Shown: positions 47,515 to 60,920 of the stretch, one piece after another | Position numbering within the stretch: position 1 is the stretch's first letter | How the letters are laid out: the number at the start of each line of letters is the position of its first letter | Assembly (NCBI RefSeq): GCF_963422355.1 | Contig: NC_085101.1 | Span: forward strand, 2,954,502 to 3,018,501 | Reading direction: 5' to 3' | DNA from: Corticium candelabrum | Taxonomy: Eukaryota > Porifera > Homoscleromorpha > Homosclerophorida > Plakinidae | DNA: 64,000 nucleotides | Notes under the pieces: generated by a model | Database searches by the model: none | What the model saw: the letters and a program-made list of their open reading frames with translations, nothing else | What the model was told of the DNA's origin: nothing | Position numbers and translations under genes: made by a program

Positions 47515-48890
47515 AATGACTCAAACACTTACAGTATGCACATTCTGACGTTTCGTTACCACAGTTTGAGTATGTCCGAGAGTTATTAAGAACCCCAAGT
47601 GAGAACTTGACTATTTTCACCAAGTCGAAGGGACAATACCTGATCAACTGCTAGAAAGCAACACTATCATGAATGAAACCGTACCTTCGGCCGTGCGTGA
47701 GGATCTACAGTCAAAGAGCAGAATGTAACAAGCGAAATTCCTTCTTCATGCGATATCTGCTTGCAGAGACGTACCTAGACGTCTATAGCCAATTTCCTTG
47801 TCTTTCTTTCTGTACGAAAACCTGGAATCATCAACATCTTACTAGAAGAAGAACTGCTTGTTCGAGTTGAGAAAGCTGTAGAGACAACCTGTAAGACTCT
47901 GCATTCTGAAGTAACTCATACATCTACATCACGGTCTGAAGAGGCAATCGAAATAGAAAAATGTTTGTCTCGTTTCCTGAATCTATGGTATGCAATCGTC
48001 CACTCACAATCCTCAGTGTAGGCAAAGCTGTAGTAGGAAAGTCACCAATTGCAAATGCTCTACTTGCAAAGCTGGCCACCGACCCAACAGGTCACTTAGT
48101 GCTCAAACAGGACGAGGAAGCAAAACGATTACAAGGAACGCAAAAAATATGGTTTTTGCAATGGTAGTCTGTTGACTTTCTGGGACACGCCTGGACAGAC
48201 AGTAAGCAAAGAATTCTTTTGTGTGCACTCCCACACGAAGCATGACATCATGACGAGAATAGCATATATATTGAGAACCTGACCAAGGAAATTGGCAGAA
48301 TGATTTTGAATTATGCTGTTATTGTTTTTACCCAAGCCAATCTAGTCACGGATATCGACAAGGAAAGACCGCAGCTTCATACTTTCACAAACACAGTGTT
48401 CGTGAGATGACAAATAGGTACAGCAAATTTCTCGTCAGGACAAGTAATTAGGGAAGCGGAAATGGTTCCTTGTCTGCCCCTGGGAAGAAACGCAGAACAT
48501 TACATACCTGATGGTACCGAGTGGAAGAAGAATTTCTTTAATGACCTGTGTAAGTAGGTAAGTAGAACCTCTAAAGACGCTGTGGGATTTCAATTTGATC
48601 AACCCATGACTGGGATTGTTATGCTTCGCATGGTGGTAAGGATAACTGATAATATGGAGATAGGCAGTGCTGCTGTTGGGTTTGCCACTGTTCTCAAAGT
48701 AGCAGTTAGGACTGGATCTTCTATGGCAGGACAGCCAATCGGAGCAGCAATCTAGGAGTAGTGGGCGGAGTAGGAGCAGGTGTAGCAGACGCATGCAGTA
48801 GCAAACCGTCAAGACAACAACAACAACATGTTAGAGAGTACCAGAAACAGTGGAAATCGCTAAATCTATTTAGTACCTTGCTGACCCTTT
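47515..48890 (+). pseudogene. CARD-GTPase copy B2, heavily broken
   Basis: Counterpart of A2 (31075-32450), nearly identical including its stops. P-loop piece LTILSVGKAVVGKSPIANAL at about 48006-48065. Confidence 0.8.
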
Positions 48891-48962
48891 CACCCGATGG
48901 GAGTCTCGCGTAGCCAGATCTTTCCGCAGTGTTATACTTCCGGGCATAAAGCAAACAGACAA

Positions 48963-49140
48963 ACAGCAGCATACTTTCACAAACATTGTGTTTCTGAGAT
49001 GACTAATAGCTACCGCAAATTTCTTGTTGAGAAAAGTTGCCTCTCTGGTGGAAAAGCTGAAACGGTTCCTTGTATTCGCAAGAAGCTTAGCTTCATAGGC
49101 CTGATGGTACCGAGTCTGATATCTGATCAAAGAAAAAGTC
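48963..49140 (+). pseudogene. GTPase fragment B3
   Basis: Counterpart of 32523-32700: AAYFHKHCVSEMTNSYRKFL. The lone CTCGCGTAGCC-type end lies just before it at 48902. Confidence 0.75.
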
Positions 49141-49507
49141 CGTACACGTCAGGTAACTTCATTTTCTGACAAATGAATGCTGAAACCAAATGTTGAAACA
49201 AATATGGTTCACACTGAAACATTTGTATTGATATACAGTTCGTAGAAGCTAATAGATGAGCTAGTTATGTGGGTAACTAACTTTCTTTCTTTGTTGGTAC
49301 ATTGGCATGCCTCAACAAAGAATTCAAGTTGCATTAGTACGTACTGTACAATGGGAATACCGAGGCGCACATGCGCATAATCGTGAGACAACACTGAAAC
49401 TAAATGTAAAGACCAAACGCGAAAACCAGCGTAAATATCCCGTATTGCTTAAATGCTATACAAACGGACGCACGAAAGTTGTGTAATTTTCTTGTCAAGA
49501 CGTTGGC

Positions 49508-51370
49508 ATGGCGCAATTGGAAAGTGCTGCAACCGTTGTGCCAGAAAGTGGTTTTTTGTCAGAGGCTGACTATGTTGACATCAGAGCCTTTCTAGGAAAA
49601 CAACCTGAACAAAGTGAGAACTTGTCCATTTTTATCTATGCTCTGGCTGTTCCGTGTTTGACTACAGATGAGTCTAAGAACGATTCGTGCAAGTGACCAA
49701 ACGGCGAAGAAAATGCTTCATGAAGTTCCGTCGCCCATCCTTTTGTATTGTAGCTAGTGATTGTGTGTACTTGACAACCAAGAAACACCTTCAGGAGTTG
49801 AATGCCACCTACAGTCAACTATTCACACGTCCCGTTTTACAGTATGCAGTGGCAGATCTAGGGTAGGGGTTGTGGGGGTTACCTAGAAATAATTAGGCGG
49901 ATTCTTGACGAAGTGAGACATCTGGCAGCGAAACTCCAGACTCGTGACCAGAATATCTTTGTTGCGTAGGGAATGGATCACTCAGTACGTAAGTGAAAGA
50001 ATAAAGGCAACAAAGCAGGATATACACAACCACTTTGATATCTGGTAGCAAGACATTCTGCGACTCGCAGACAGGATTGGATCCGTTGAATCTGTTCCAA
50101 AAGAACGAACTTACAGCAAAACCGGAGCAATACACCTACTAGTATAGTCGGAGTCCGATTGACCACTACAAACGATCAGTTGCGATACCCCTCCCAGACT
50201 TCCTGCATGCTTCTTCAGATGAGCGAACAATCTAATGGTGAGCAATATAATGTCCGAGCATTGTCGTGTCTAGTTCTTACCCTTCTGGTTCGTTCCGACG
50301 TTGACCGGAGGTCACCCAATGAATGGAAAGCCATTCTTCCATTCCCGAAATCTCTAGGATGTGAAGTGAGAAGACGGCAGTCAGTATGGCAAAGCAAATA
50401 CCAGGAAATTCAAAAAGCAAGGAAAAGACAGCAAGAGTGCGAGAAGGCCATACCCAACAATTAATTAACCTTTTCCTGGCCTTGAGAGCCTGTGACTCTT
50501 GGTTGTACCCGAATGTTCATCGCCTGCTATTGCTAGCATGTACACTGCCTATCACAAGTGCAGAACCAGAGAGGTCATTTCTTTTCGACTGAGGAGACTG
50601 AAGATTTAAGCAAGGTCTACCATGGCAGAGAAACGTCTTGCACACCTATCAGTTATCGCCATGCATTACAAAAACTGGGTACCAGCAGACAAAGTTTGTA
50701 CAAAATCATCCACGGACATTGTTCATACAGTCTTTGGTTGAAAGAGACATAGTTGCACAGCAGTTTAATTAACATTAATTTAGCAGTAGTCTATGCATCA
50801 TGCAGTTAGATTCTGTTAGACAGTTTTGATGATCTAGGGAGTTTATAACATGACACATTGCTGGAGATATGTTGCCATAGTTGTTGCCATTTACTTTAGC
50901 TAAGCTGTAAGAAGCCTGGGCCATTTGCACCTCTAAAGATACGAATGCGTTGACTGAAGTAGGCGTGGTCTATCAAAATTTGCAACCCCCCTTTTCAAAA
51001 GTCCTGGATCTGCGCCTGGTATGATCAATCCTTTACTACACTGTGCTGCATCTAACACTGTTGATCGTCAATGTTTGCCGATATCAATTTCTATGTCGGT
51101 AAATACCATACCACCGTCGTTACAACGGAACTGAGTGCATACCTAGATTGTATATTTCAATTGTCTTGATCACTATCACAAAACGACGACTACCTATACC
51201 AGGCCTGTAAACGTAATCTAAACTACTAGGAAGTTTGCATGTTTACTTCCGTGCCAGCTAGGGTTTCAACGTTAACAAATACGTATTGTCTAGCTAGGAC
51301 TCGGCGTTTCAGTAGACGGTCTGAAACTCCGTTGGACGTGTTACTCACGAATGCGAGGCGCCTACGTATA
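49508..51370 (+). pseudogene. CARD-like gene fragment B4f, interrupted by a hAT relic
   Basis: Counterpart of 33068-34935; starts MAQLESAATVVPESGFLSEA. The open frame ends at 49694-49696. Remaining sequence is non-coding and contains the hAT relic. Confidence 0.65.
49847..51018 (+). mobile_element. hAT DNA transposon relic (unit B)
   Basis: Counterpart of 33406-34575 with the same ends and the same transposase scraps, including LLLLACTLPITSAEPERSF near the 3' side. Not autonomous. Confidence 0.82.
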
Positions 51371-51814
51371 CCGTACAACTAGTTAGTTAATATCTGCTGA
51401 GAAGGATAACATTTTAAAGAATATCAATTAATCTAACATTTGATGAACAAAGATCTAGAAATAAAAATAATCCTAAATCGAGTCTGATTGTAATATGAAA
51501 ATCGGAAGCCGGGCAAATTAATATGATATGTTTGTTATTTTATTCAATTAAGGACCATTGAAACTAAAATTTAGATGCAGAAACAGAATATTTTAGAGCC
51601 CCGCCCCATGCAGAGACACAGTTGGGATTGCAGCCCCGGATGCGCAGCCATCACCACGTGGCTAGATTTTATACGGGATAACATCAGAAGGAAAGACTAG
51701 ATTGGATTAGAAAGTCGCTAGTTGCCTCTTCAGCACGTTGTCATGTCTCAAGACGGTAACGCTGCAGCTCCTGACGTTTCGTTACCACAGTTTGAGTACG
51801 TCCGAGAGTTACTA

Positions 51815-54450
51815 AGTAAGGTAATACGGGGTAACTCCGATCACGGGGTAACTCCGATCACGTGACAGTAAACCGCTCAGCGTTGTTGATGAGAAAACCG
51901 TACGCCTTTCCCATTACAGCACGTAAGTAGACGACCCTTCGTGGTTTTAGCAGGCAGTGACATAACCACTAAGTCCTTGCCGTTGTGTCTCAAACGGCTT
52001 GTTTGTTGTGAGAACGACCTAGGTAGCGGAACTTGCGGTCCAAAAACTTTCTTGTTAGAGACAATCCAAAAGACTAAATGCTATTTTGTGCAACCCACTC
52101 TACCACTAAATACGTTGATGCAGACAAAACGCACCGTTGCCCTTCCTTTAGAGTCCAAAATTCGATCACATTGTCACAGTCGTAGACTTACTTCGCTTGC
52201 GTTCTGATCTGCTTTATTCGTTTACTTTGCAATAATGGTACGACATTATCAACCTAAAGGAATTAAGAACAAGTTCTCTGACGAAGCCCTGAGAAAGGCA
52301 CTGCAAGATCTTGCTGAAAACCAGGACAGCATAAGGAAGACGGCAGCTGTGTACGGCATTCCCTACTCAACCCTTCGCGATCATCACAAGGGAGTCAGTA
52401 AAACGCGATACGGTGGACGGCCAACAGTCTTGACTTACCAGGAAGAGAGAGAAATAGTGCAATGTTGCATTGTGCTGCAAGAGATGGGGTTTCCCCTTGA
52501 TAGATCAAGTCTCAGCAACGTCATCTCAGATTACCTTAGAGCAAATGCTAGAGAAAATCCTTTTCCTGATGATTTACCTGGTCCTGACTGGTTTGTTGGC
52601 TTCTTTAAGCGATGGAAGAGTGCACTGAGTCAAAGGAAACCACAACATCTGTCAAAGAAACGTGCTAAGGCATTGACCAAAGAGAGAATTGAGGGTTGGA
52701 TGGAATTTGTCGAGAAGATCTACAGGAAGGCTGGGTTGTTTAAACTGAGTAAGAAAGAGCTGTCCAAAAGAATTTGGAACTGCGATGAAACCGCTTTTGC
52801 TACAGCCTCCTCATCTAGAATGGTCCTAGCTAGGAGAGGAACTAAGTCTGTATATGAGACCATGGCAGGGAGTGGACGTGAATACATTACTGTCCATTGG
52901 GGTGGAAATGCCAATGGAGACAAAATCCCTCCCTATATTCTATATAAAGCTCAGCACTTGTATCATACCTGGACCCTTAGTGGCCCTACTGAAGCAATGT
53001 ATGGAGTATCAGCCAGCGGGTGGATGGAAAAACAAAACTTTTACAGCTGGTTTGTAAAAGGCTTCATACCAGTGCTCAAGAAGATGAAACTGATTGCAGA
53101 AAATGAAGAGCCATCTACTACACTGACGACAACAGAACCAAGTCTTGTCAGTGACCGTAGTGATGACTCAGACTTCACAGATGATACTAGCCCCAGCGTG
53201 ATCTTGTTTTTCGATGGACACTATTCACACATCAACTTGGATGTCATCAATGTGGCAAGAAAATACAACATCATTCTCGTAACCCTGCCTCCAAATACCA
53301 CGCACGCATTACAACCTCTGGATGTAGGCGTGTTTGCTCCCATGAAGAAAAATTGGCAGAAAATTCTGACCGACTATAAACGAAGAACAAGGGGACAAGG
53401 TGTCTGTAAAACAATTTTTCCCAAATTACTAAAACAGCTGACAGACACATCCATGAAACCACACCAATTTCAAGGTGCATTTCGAGGAGCTGGTTTATAT
53501 CCAAAGCCATCAGCTGCAGCCATTCCTCAAGCAAAAATTAGTCCAGCAGATGCTGTTACTACACGAACACCATGCAAGAGCCCTCGTTCTCCGACAGCAG
53601 CTACCACTCCTGCAATCAAACTTCAGCTTAGACACCACTTCTCCAAGTTGTTCCAGAAAACAAGAACGCCTATTCCACCACCACGGCCAAAGCCATCTGC
53701 TCGTGTAGACTTGGCATACTATGGAGAAGTCATAACAAGTCATGAGGCGTACTCTAGAATAAAAGCACAAGATGAAAGAAAACAGCAAAGACTGGCAAAA
53801 GCAAAAAAAGGAAAGCAACCTGCACGCCAAGGCAAACGAAAAACTGCAGTAACAGAAGAAAGAGATGAAAACAAGTGCCAGGGATGCGGAGGATTGTTCG
53901 ACAACGACAGCAATGAGAGGCAAGAAGATTGGGTGGGTTGTGAACACTGTTGGCGGTGGTATCACTACGATTGTGCTGGGCTTTCAGAGCTTCCAGAAGA
54001 CGAGGACCCTTGGACATGCTCCAAATGCAGCTAAATGTACATATATCAGAATCAATCAGAGTAAGGCTAGCGCGAGTAGATGCACTGTACGTAGCACGTC
54101 CACACGTTACCCTGCACATAGCTACTAGCTCAGTTTCTGATTAAGAGTGTTCAGTATAACTATTAAATCATAATCATGTAACCAACGCGTACCTTGCAGC
54201 AGCAGAAATGACGCGCAGAGGAGTGATCGGAGTTGCCCCGCCCTTGGGTATTCAGAGATATGCATGCGAGTAACTTCCCGAGTCTACTGTATAGTAACTA
54301 GCAGCCGTAAGTCCATTGCAACGCAAGAAAACAATAAGTAGAAGTTGCTCTTCACGATAACAGTGTTTCACATCCAGAGCCTAGTTCTTCGTGGATACAG
54401 CCGGGAAACTGTCAAAGTGTGGTCGGAGTTACCCCGGATTACCTTACCCC
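51815..54450 (+). mobile_element. Pogo-like DNA transposon, whole-looking
   Basis: Inverted ends GTAAGGTAATACGGGGTAAC (51816) and its near-complement ending 54447, with TA at both outer sides. Repeats of GGGGTAACTCCGATCAC near the left end (51829-51868) and GTGATCGGAGTTGCCCC near 54222 look like transposase-binding subterminal sites. It carries one open transposase gene (52235-54034). The same site in unit A (35370) is empty, so it landed after the segmental duplication. Exact ends are uncertain by 2-3 bases. Confidence 0.88.
52235..54034 (+). CDS. Pogo-like transposase with C-terminal PHD finger
   Basis: 599 residues, one exon. N-terminus: pipsqueak-type helix-turn-helix (about 10-55: KFSDEALRKALQDLAENQDS...YGIPYSTLRDH), then a CENP-B-like DNA-binding segment (about 60-135). 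Catalytic DDE/DDD core: NCDETAFA (D about 187), ILFFDGHYSH (D about 328) and LPPNTTHALQPLDVGVF (third D about 35 residues after the second). A proline/lysine-rich linker follows. C-terminus is a PHD zinc finger with C-x2-C...C-x2-C-x4-H-x2-C...C-x2-C spacing (CQGCGG...GCEHCWRWYHYDCAG...WTCSKC). Lying between inverted ends, it is a transposase and not a domesticated host gene. The PHD may guide chromatin targeting; that is inference. No stops or shifts, so the element may be, or recently was, active. Confidence 0.9.
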   Translation: MVRHYQPKGIKNKFSDEALRKALQDLAENQDSIRKTAAVYGIPYSTLRDHHKGVSKTRYGGRPTVLTYQEEREIVQCCIVLQEMGFPLDRSSLSNVISDYLRANARENPFPDDLPGPDWFVGFFKRWKSALSQRKPQHLSKKRAKALTKERIEGWMEFVEKIYRKAGLFKLSKKELSKRIWNCDETAFATASSSRMVLARRGTKSVYETMAGSGREYITVHWGGNANGDKIPPYILYKAQHLYHTWTLSGPTEAMYGVSASGWMEKQNFYSWFVKGFIPVLKKMKLIAENEEPSTTLTTTEPSLVSDRSDDSDFTDDTSPSVILFFDGHYSHINLDVINVARKYNIILVTLPPNTTHALQPLDVGVFAPMKKNWQKILTDYKRRTRGQGVCKTIFPKLLKQLTDTSMKPHQFQGAFRGAGLYPKPSAAAIPQAKISPADAVTTRTPCKSPRSPTAATTPAIKLQLRHHFSKLFQKTRTPIPPPRPKPSARVDLAYYGEVITSHEAYSRIKAQDERKQQRLAKAKKGKQPARQGKRKTAVTEERDENKCQGCGGLFDNDSNERQEDWVGCEHCWRWYHYDCAGLSELPEDEDPWTCSKCS

Positions 54451-55986
54451 TAGTGAGAACTTGGCTACTTTCACTGAGTCTCTGGCTGTCGAAGGGACAA
54501 TACTGGATCAACTACTGGAAAGCAGCATTATCAAGGATGAAACAGAACCCTCGGAGGTGCGTGAGGATCTACAATCAAAGAGCAGAGTTGAACAAGCGGA
54601 ATTACTTCTTCGTGCGATAAGTGCTTGCAGAGATGTACCTGTAGCTCATTTCCTTTTTTTTCTTTCCGTGCGAAAACGAGGAATCATCAACATCCTAGAA
54701 GAAGGACTGCTTGCCCGAGTTGAAGACGTTATGGAGACTAACTGGAACGTCCTGCAACTTGAAGAACCTGATGTGTCAACATCATGGTCTGAAAAGAAAA
54801 TTGAACTGGATAGGGAATTTGTCTCACTTGCCCAATCTATGGAATGCAGTCGCACAATCACCGTCCTATGTGTGGGAAAAACTGGAGCAGGAAAGTCAAC
54901 ACTTGCAAATGCTCTAAGCGGAAAGCTTGCAACTGACCCAGGCAGTGCTCAAACGGGACGAGGAGGCACATCTGTTACAAAAAATGTGGAAAGAATTGAA
55001 TGTTTTGGCAACAATATTCCATTTACTTTCTGGGACACACCTGGACCAACAAAAGACACAGAGGATAGCGAGACTTTTTCAGACATCAAGCAAGAAGTAG
55101 AGCAACAAGGAGACAAACTGGATCTGCTCATCTTCTGTGCTCCCGCACATGAGGCACGAGATCGTCCCGAGAATGGCATGATTATTGAGAACCTGACCAA
55201 GGAACTTGGTAAAAAGATTTGGGATAATGCCGTTATTGTTTTCACTCAAGCCAATCTAGTCATGGATCCCGACCATGAAACAACAACAGCAGCATACTTT
55301 CACAAACACTGTGTTTCTGAGATGACTAACAGGTACCGCAAATTTCTGGTCGAGAAAAGTGGCCTCTCTGCTCGAGAAGCTGAAATGGTTCCTTGTGTGC
55401 CTTTGGGAAGAAATGCACAGACTTACCTTCCTGATGGTACCGAGTGGAAGAAGAATTTCTGCATGGTCTGCTTACGTAGAGCCTCCAAAGATATTCAAGG
55501 AATTCTTGCCAGTTCAAGCATATTAAATTCTGATCAATTACCTGTACCCATGACTGGGATTGATAAGCTTCGGATGATGTTGAGCATAAGTGATGGTCAA
55601 CTGAGGGGTGCTGCTGTTGGTATTGCTGTTGGTATTGGTACTGCTTTTAGAGTTCGAGTTGCAGCTGGCGCTCAAGCTGCAGCTGGCGTTCTAGCAGCTA
55701 ATGCATCAATAGGTATGATTGGAGCCACAGTCGGAGGAGCGACCGGAATAGGGATATGCATAGCAACAGCGTACTATGCAATATGTTTCTATAAACGTTA
55801 CAAAGCCAAGAAACAAGTGAAGGAGAACGAGAACCTGACTGGTGACTATGAAGACGCCAAGACAGCTTGATGGAAGTTGTGACTTCTAACTAAGGACAGA
55901 AAACAATGACGTTTTAGTTCAAGTAGCTAAGCAGACTTGCATGCCTTGCAATGCATAAATTTATGTCATTTCTTATTTCTTGGTTA

Positions 55987-56144
55987 CAGTCCGTGTCAAA
56001 ACTATTGACACATTCCGGTTTAGTTGTACTATTTTTGGAAAGTCTTTTTGTTTCGCTATATAGCGTCAGGTTTCTCAAACAGCTGAAAAGTAGCCACAAA
56101 AGCTATTCCATAGTCTGCGCATCCGCTTAGAGAACTTTTCCATC
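55987..56144 (+). mobile_element. Truncated Tc1/mariner end (unit B)
   Basis: Starts CAGTCCGTGTCAAAACTATT after TA, at the site matching 36915 in unit A, and matches it until 56144, where it joins unrelated AT-rich sequence. The rest of the element has been lost. Confidence 0.88.
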
Positions 56145-56376
56145 AAATTTTTTTAAAATTGGAACGTTAAATTAAAATTTAAAATTTTAACACAAAAAAT
56201 TGAAAATTTGAAATTTGAAATTGCCGAAAGACCCACTGACCCTTGATTCTTCTCTAACAGTGAAATTGAATGTGGAAAATTATTGAATGTGGAAAATTAT
56301 CTAATATACCTGTATTCATTGTTAATTAAGCCCACACGCATGTCCAAGCCCTAGAAGCCAGCACTTCTATTTTAGC

Positions 56377-57493
56377 ATGTCTCAAGAAAACAGTGTTGTG
56401 CCAGAGGACACTTTGTTCCCACAGTTTACGTACGTCAGTAACTTACTCAGAAGAGGTGAGAACTTGTCTAGTTTTGTTCATGGTCTGGCTGTGGAAGCTA
56501 GGGACTGTAACTGATCAACTGCTAAAATGCGACGTTATCAAAAATGATGCACTCTGGTCGGCCGTTCCTGCGGACTTACAATAAAAAAACAGGATGCAAC
56601 AAGCGGAATTTCTTCTAGAAAAGATAAGCGCTTGCAGAGAAGTACCTATAGCCAAATTCCTTTTCTTTCTTTCCGAGCAAAAGCCGGGAATCATCAACAT
56701 CCTAGAAGAAGAACTGCTGGAACGAGTCCAACAAATCATGGAGACTGACCGGAAAGATGAAAAAGCTACGCCAATATCATCAGAGTCGATATTCGAGAAG
56801 AAACATTCGAATTTGTTTACAAAATCCAAAGAAACGCAACATACAATCACCATCCTATGTGTGGGCAGAAGTGAAGTAGGAAAGTCAACACTTGCAAATG
56901 CCCTAGCTGGGAAGCTGGCCACTGATGTGGGAAGTGCTCGAATGGGACGAGGAAGTTACACCGTGAAATCAAAGACAAAAAAAGATTGAATGTCTTACCA
57001 ACCAAATTCCTTTTAGTTTCTGGGACACTCCTGGACCAACCAACACAAAAGACCGCAAAACCTTTCGAGAAATCAAAAAGGAAGTCCAGAAAGATGAAGG
57101 TGCAGTTTATCTGCTTGTTTGTTGTGCTCCAGAACACGAAGGACGAAACACTCCAGAAAACGGTATCATTATTGAGAACGTGACCAAAGAATTTTGGTAA
57201 GCAAATTTGGAGTAATGCCATTATCGCTTTTACAAGTCAATCTAGTTGTGAATCCTGATAACGACAAGACAGCAGCAACATACTTTCACAAACACTGCAT
57301 TAACGAGATGACAAGAAGGTACCGAGAATTTCTCATCCAGACAGGTGACCTCACCCCAAAACAAGCAGAAACGGTTTCTTGTGTGCCGTTAGGAAGACGA
57401 GCAGAAGACAACCTCACTGATGGTACCAATTGGAAGGAGAGGTTCTGGATGACTTGTGTAGCCAAAGCGTCTAAAGATAGAGAAATTCTCTAG
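56377..57493 (+). pseudogene. Diverged CARD-GTPase copy B6, broken
   Basis: Starts MSQENSVVPEDTLFPQFTYV, with a CARD-like part that shifts frame near 56500; open again from 56594 (MQQAEFLLEKISACREVPIA) through GRSEVGKS to about 56989; shifts at an A-run; then FWDTPGPTNTKDRKTF and IIIENVTKEFW to a stop; then ATYFHKHCINEMTRRYREFL up to 57493. No glycine-rich end. It is more diverged than the other copies, so it is a separate older lineage. Confidence 0.75.
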
Positions 57494-57499
57494 TCTTTT

Positions 57500-58322
57500 T
57501 ACTTGTTGTACTCATTATTGGGATTGATACCATGGTAAGAGTGAAAGACCTAGCTAGTAATTCACTATATGGGGATGTGTGCTGTTCATATTGGTAATTA
57601 AGTATCAGTGTAAAAATTGCAGATTACTCCATGTACACTGGACCAGGCCTATACTAGATCAGGATTACTGGACCAACAGTAGTTATTTGAGTGATGTTGG
57701 AAGCAGTAGACGGATGATTAGTAGGTGCAAAGTTTGCTTTCCATACCGTTGTTATGAAGGTACCAGGCCTAATTAATTAAGTGCCGCATTGGGCATGATT
57801 GCCCTGTAGTGTCAAGGAGGTGCTACTTTGTACCATGCTTGTGCGTGCTTGCTTGTAACGTACCCCAAACTGAAATTTACAAACAAGCATCTTATCTTTA
57901 TCCGGGCTACTCTATCCTAAACTCTCGATGGGCACGATTTCAGATATTGTTGTAGTGTCCTTTGTAGTTGATAATATTGCTATTTATCTTTATAATTATC
58001 CTGCTGCACATCATTTCCTGTCTGTGTCCAAGGAGATGGAAACTGCCAGTTTAGAGCGGCAAGTCTGCTTAATTCTGACAGGTTGTCTGTCTGTATGCCT
58101 GTCTGTCTGTAAAGCCTTTCGTTGGATTTTAACCAACACAATCTACCCTTCACCGCTGTTCTCAAGTTGAACTATAAAGGCCTAATTCCTGCGACACTTC
58201 CAGTACCGCAACTATGTTACGACTTACTCAACCTTGTTAAGCCCCCCTGATACAAGAGACAACTTTAAAATTTTAATTGATTATAAAAACCGCCTATTTT
58301 TTAAACCTGTCTATCTGTCCGT

Positions 58323-58363
<41 letters not shown>

Positions 58364-58640
58364 AATGGTATTTTATTTTCATAAATCAGAACTATTACAG
58401 GCTAAAGCAAACTAAGCAATGCACAATACACTACAGATGACCCTATCAGGGTCTTACAATGATAACTAACAAACAAAAACTGAACCGTGCCTGTCTGTCT
58501 TCTTGATAACGTGGATGGACATCACAACGTGCACAGCCACCATAGACCACGCTTAGCGCTGACGCAATCGAGGTAAAATTGCGTACAATCCATAATGATA
58601 ATGTTGATGTAGAGGAGTGGACAATACGGATAGAGGAAGA
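57500..58640. other. Spacer with (TCTG)n tracts
   Basis: No gene recognised. (TCTG)n or TCTGTATG tracts occur at about 58085-58110 and 58317-58365. These may be tails of old retroelement copies. Confidence 0.5.
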
Positions 58641-58645
58641 CATCC

Positions 58646-60196
<1,551 letters not shown>

Positions 60197-60234
<38 letters not shown>

Positions 60235-60235
60235 G
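60197..60235. repeat. (TCTG)n tail of the LINE
   Basis: About ten TCTG units directly after the AATAAAACAA end of the LINE, matching the repeat on its 5' side. Confidence 0.9.
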
Positions 60236-60920
60236 AGAATACATATATTTCTTATACAAGACATTATTACAGTCTACAATACGCTAAAAATATACACAAA
60301 TTGGACCTAAACGGTCTCTAGCTAAGACCAAGAGTCAAATAGCTGAGTGACACTATACTAACAGAGTTACTAATGGCACCAACTGAGTCAGTACTATAAT
60401 GGACTCTGCTCATCTCCTGCAGGAACAGTTACACTCTTGCATTGTAGGTATATGCTGAATCACAATTGAGAATCAAGTCGTCCAGTAATTTTTGAACTCA
60501 TCTTGTCTGCACTCAGTTGCCTGTATGTCTGTCTGTCTGCTTGTCTGAAATCTGTTGGTTGTCTCTCGGAGTATTTTTATAGATTAAAATTAATGAATGC
60601 TAATGCATGTAATGAAATATAAAAGATTTATAGATAATATGAACAAAATCTATACAAAATCACTGTACAGTGTATTTGCATATTTTGCAAGTAGAAAACA
60701 CTGTAATCGTAAGATCAACATGCTCCAAATGTGTGACTATACATGTATACCAAGTATGATATAGGAAATGTGTATTTTCGTTACGCTATAGAATCTTTGT
60801 TTAATTAATGGAGTAGGTTGTGCTTTCGCACTCTTAAAAATTTACCAAACTAGAATTTTAAAAACCTTTTCTCTGAAAAAAGAAATATATGTAGCGACTG
60901 CATAATAAGCAACAGAAACA
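60236..60920. other. Spacer, no gene recognised
   Basis: Mixed sequence with a short TCTG tract at about 60523-60545. Nothing coding. Confidence 0.5.

Larger units (their letters stand above)
51743..55870 (+). pseudogene. CARD-GTPase copy B5, split by a pogo-like transposon
   Basis: The first 24 codons (MSQDGNAAAPDVSLPQFEYV then RELL) lie at 51743-51814; the gene resumes at about 54451 (SENLATFTESLAVEGTILDQ) and is open to the stop at 55868-55870. The second part keeps the rest of the CARD-like domain, GKTGAGKS, WDTPGP, FTQAN, the glycine-rich end and the conserved tail VKENENLTGDYEDAKTA that the whole copy at 35300 lacks. The frame is open back through the transposon's right end to 54338 but with no ATG; the first in-frame ATG is at 54731, after most of the CARD. 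Without removal of the insert only a GTPase-plus-tail protein could be made. Otherwise the gene shows no other damage, so the insertion is recent. Confidence 0.8.
38965..57500. repeat. Tandem segmental duplication, unit B
   Basis: Second copy of the unit at 22412-38960, lengthened by a 2.6-kb pogo-like insertion (51815-54450) and shortened by loss of most of the mariner element (55987-56144). Ends in a differently decayed GTPase copy (56377-57493). Confidence 0.9.

Noticed and set aside
52235-54034. A domesticated host gene derived from a pogo transposase
   Set aside because: It lies between matching inverted ends at a site that is empty in unit A, so it is a resident transposon.
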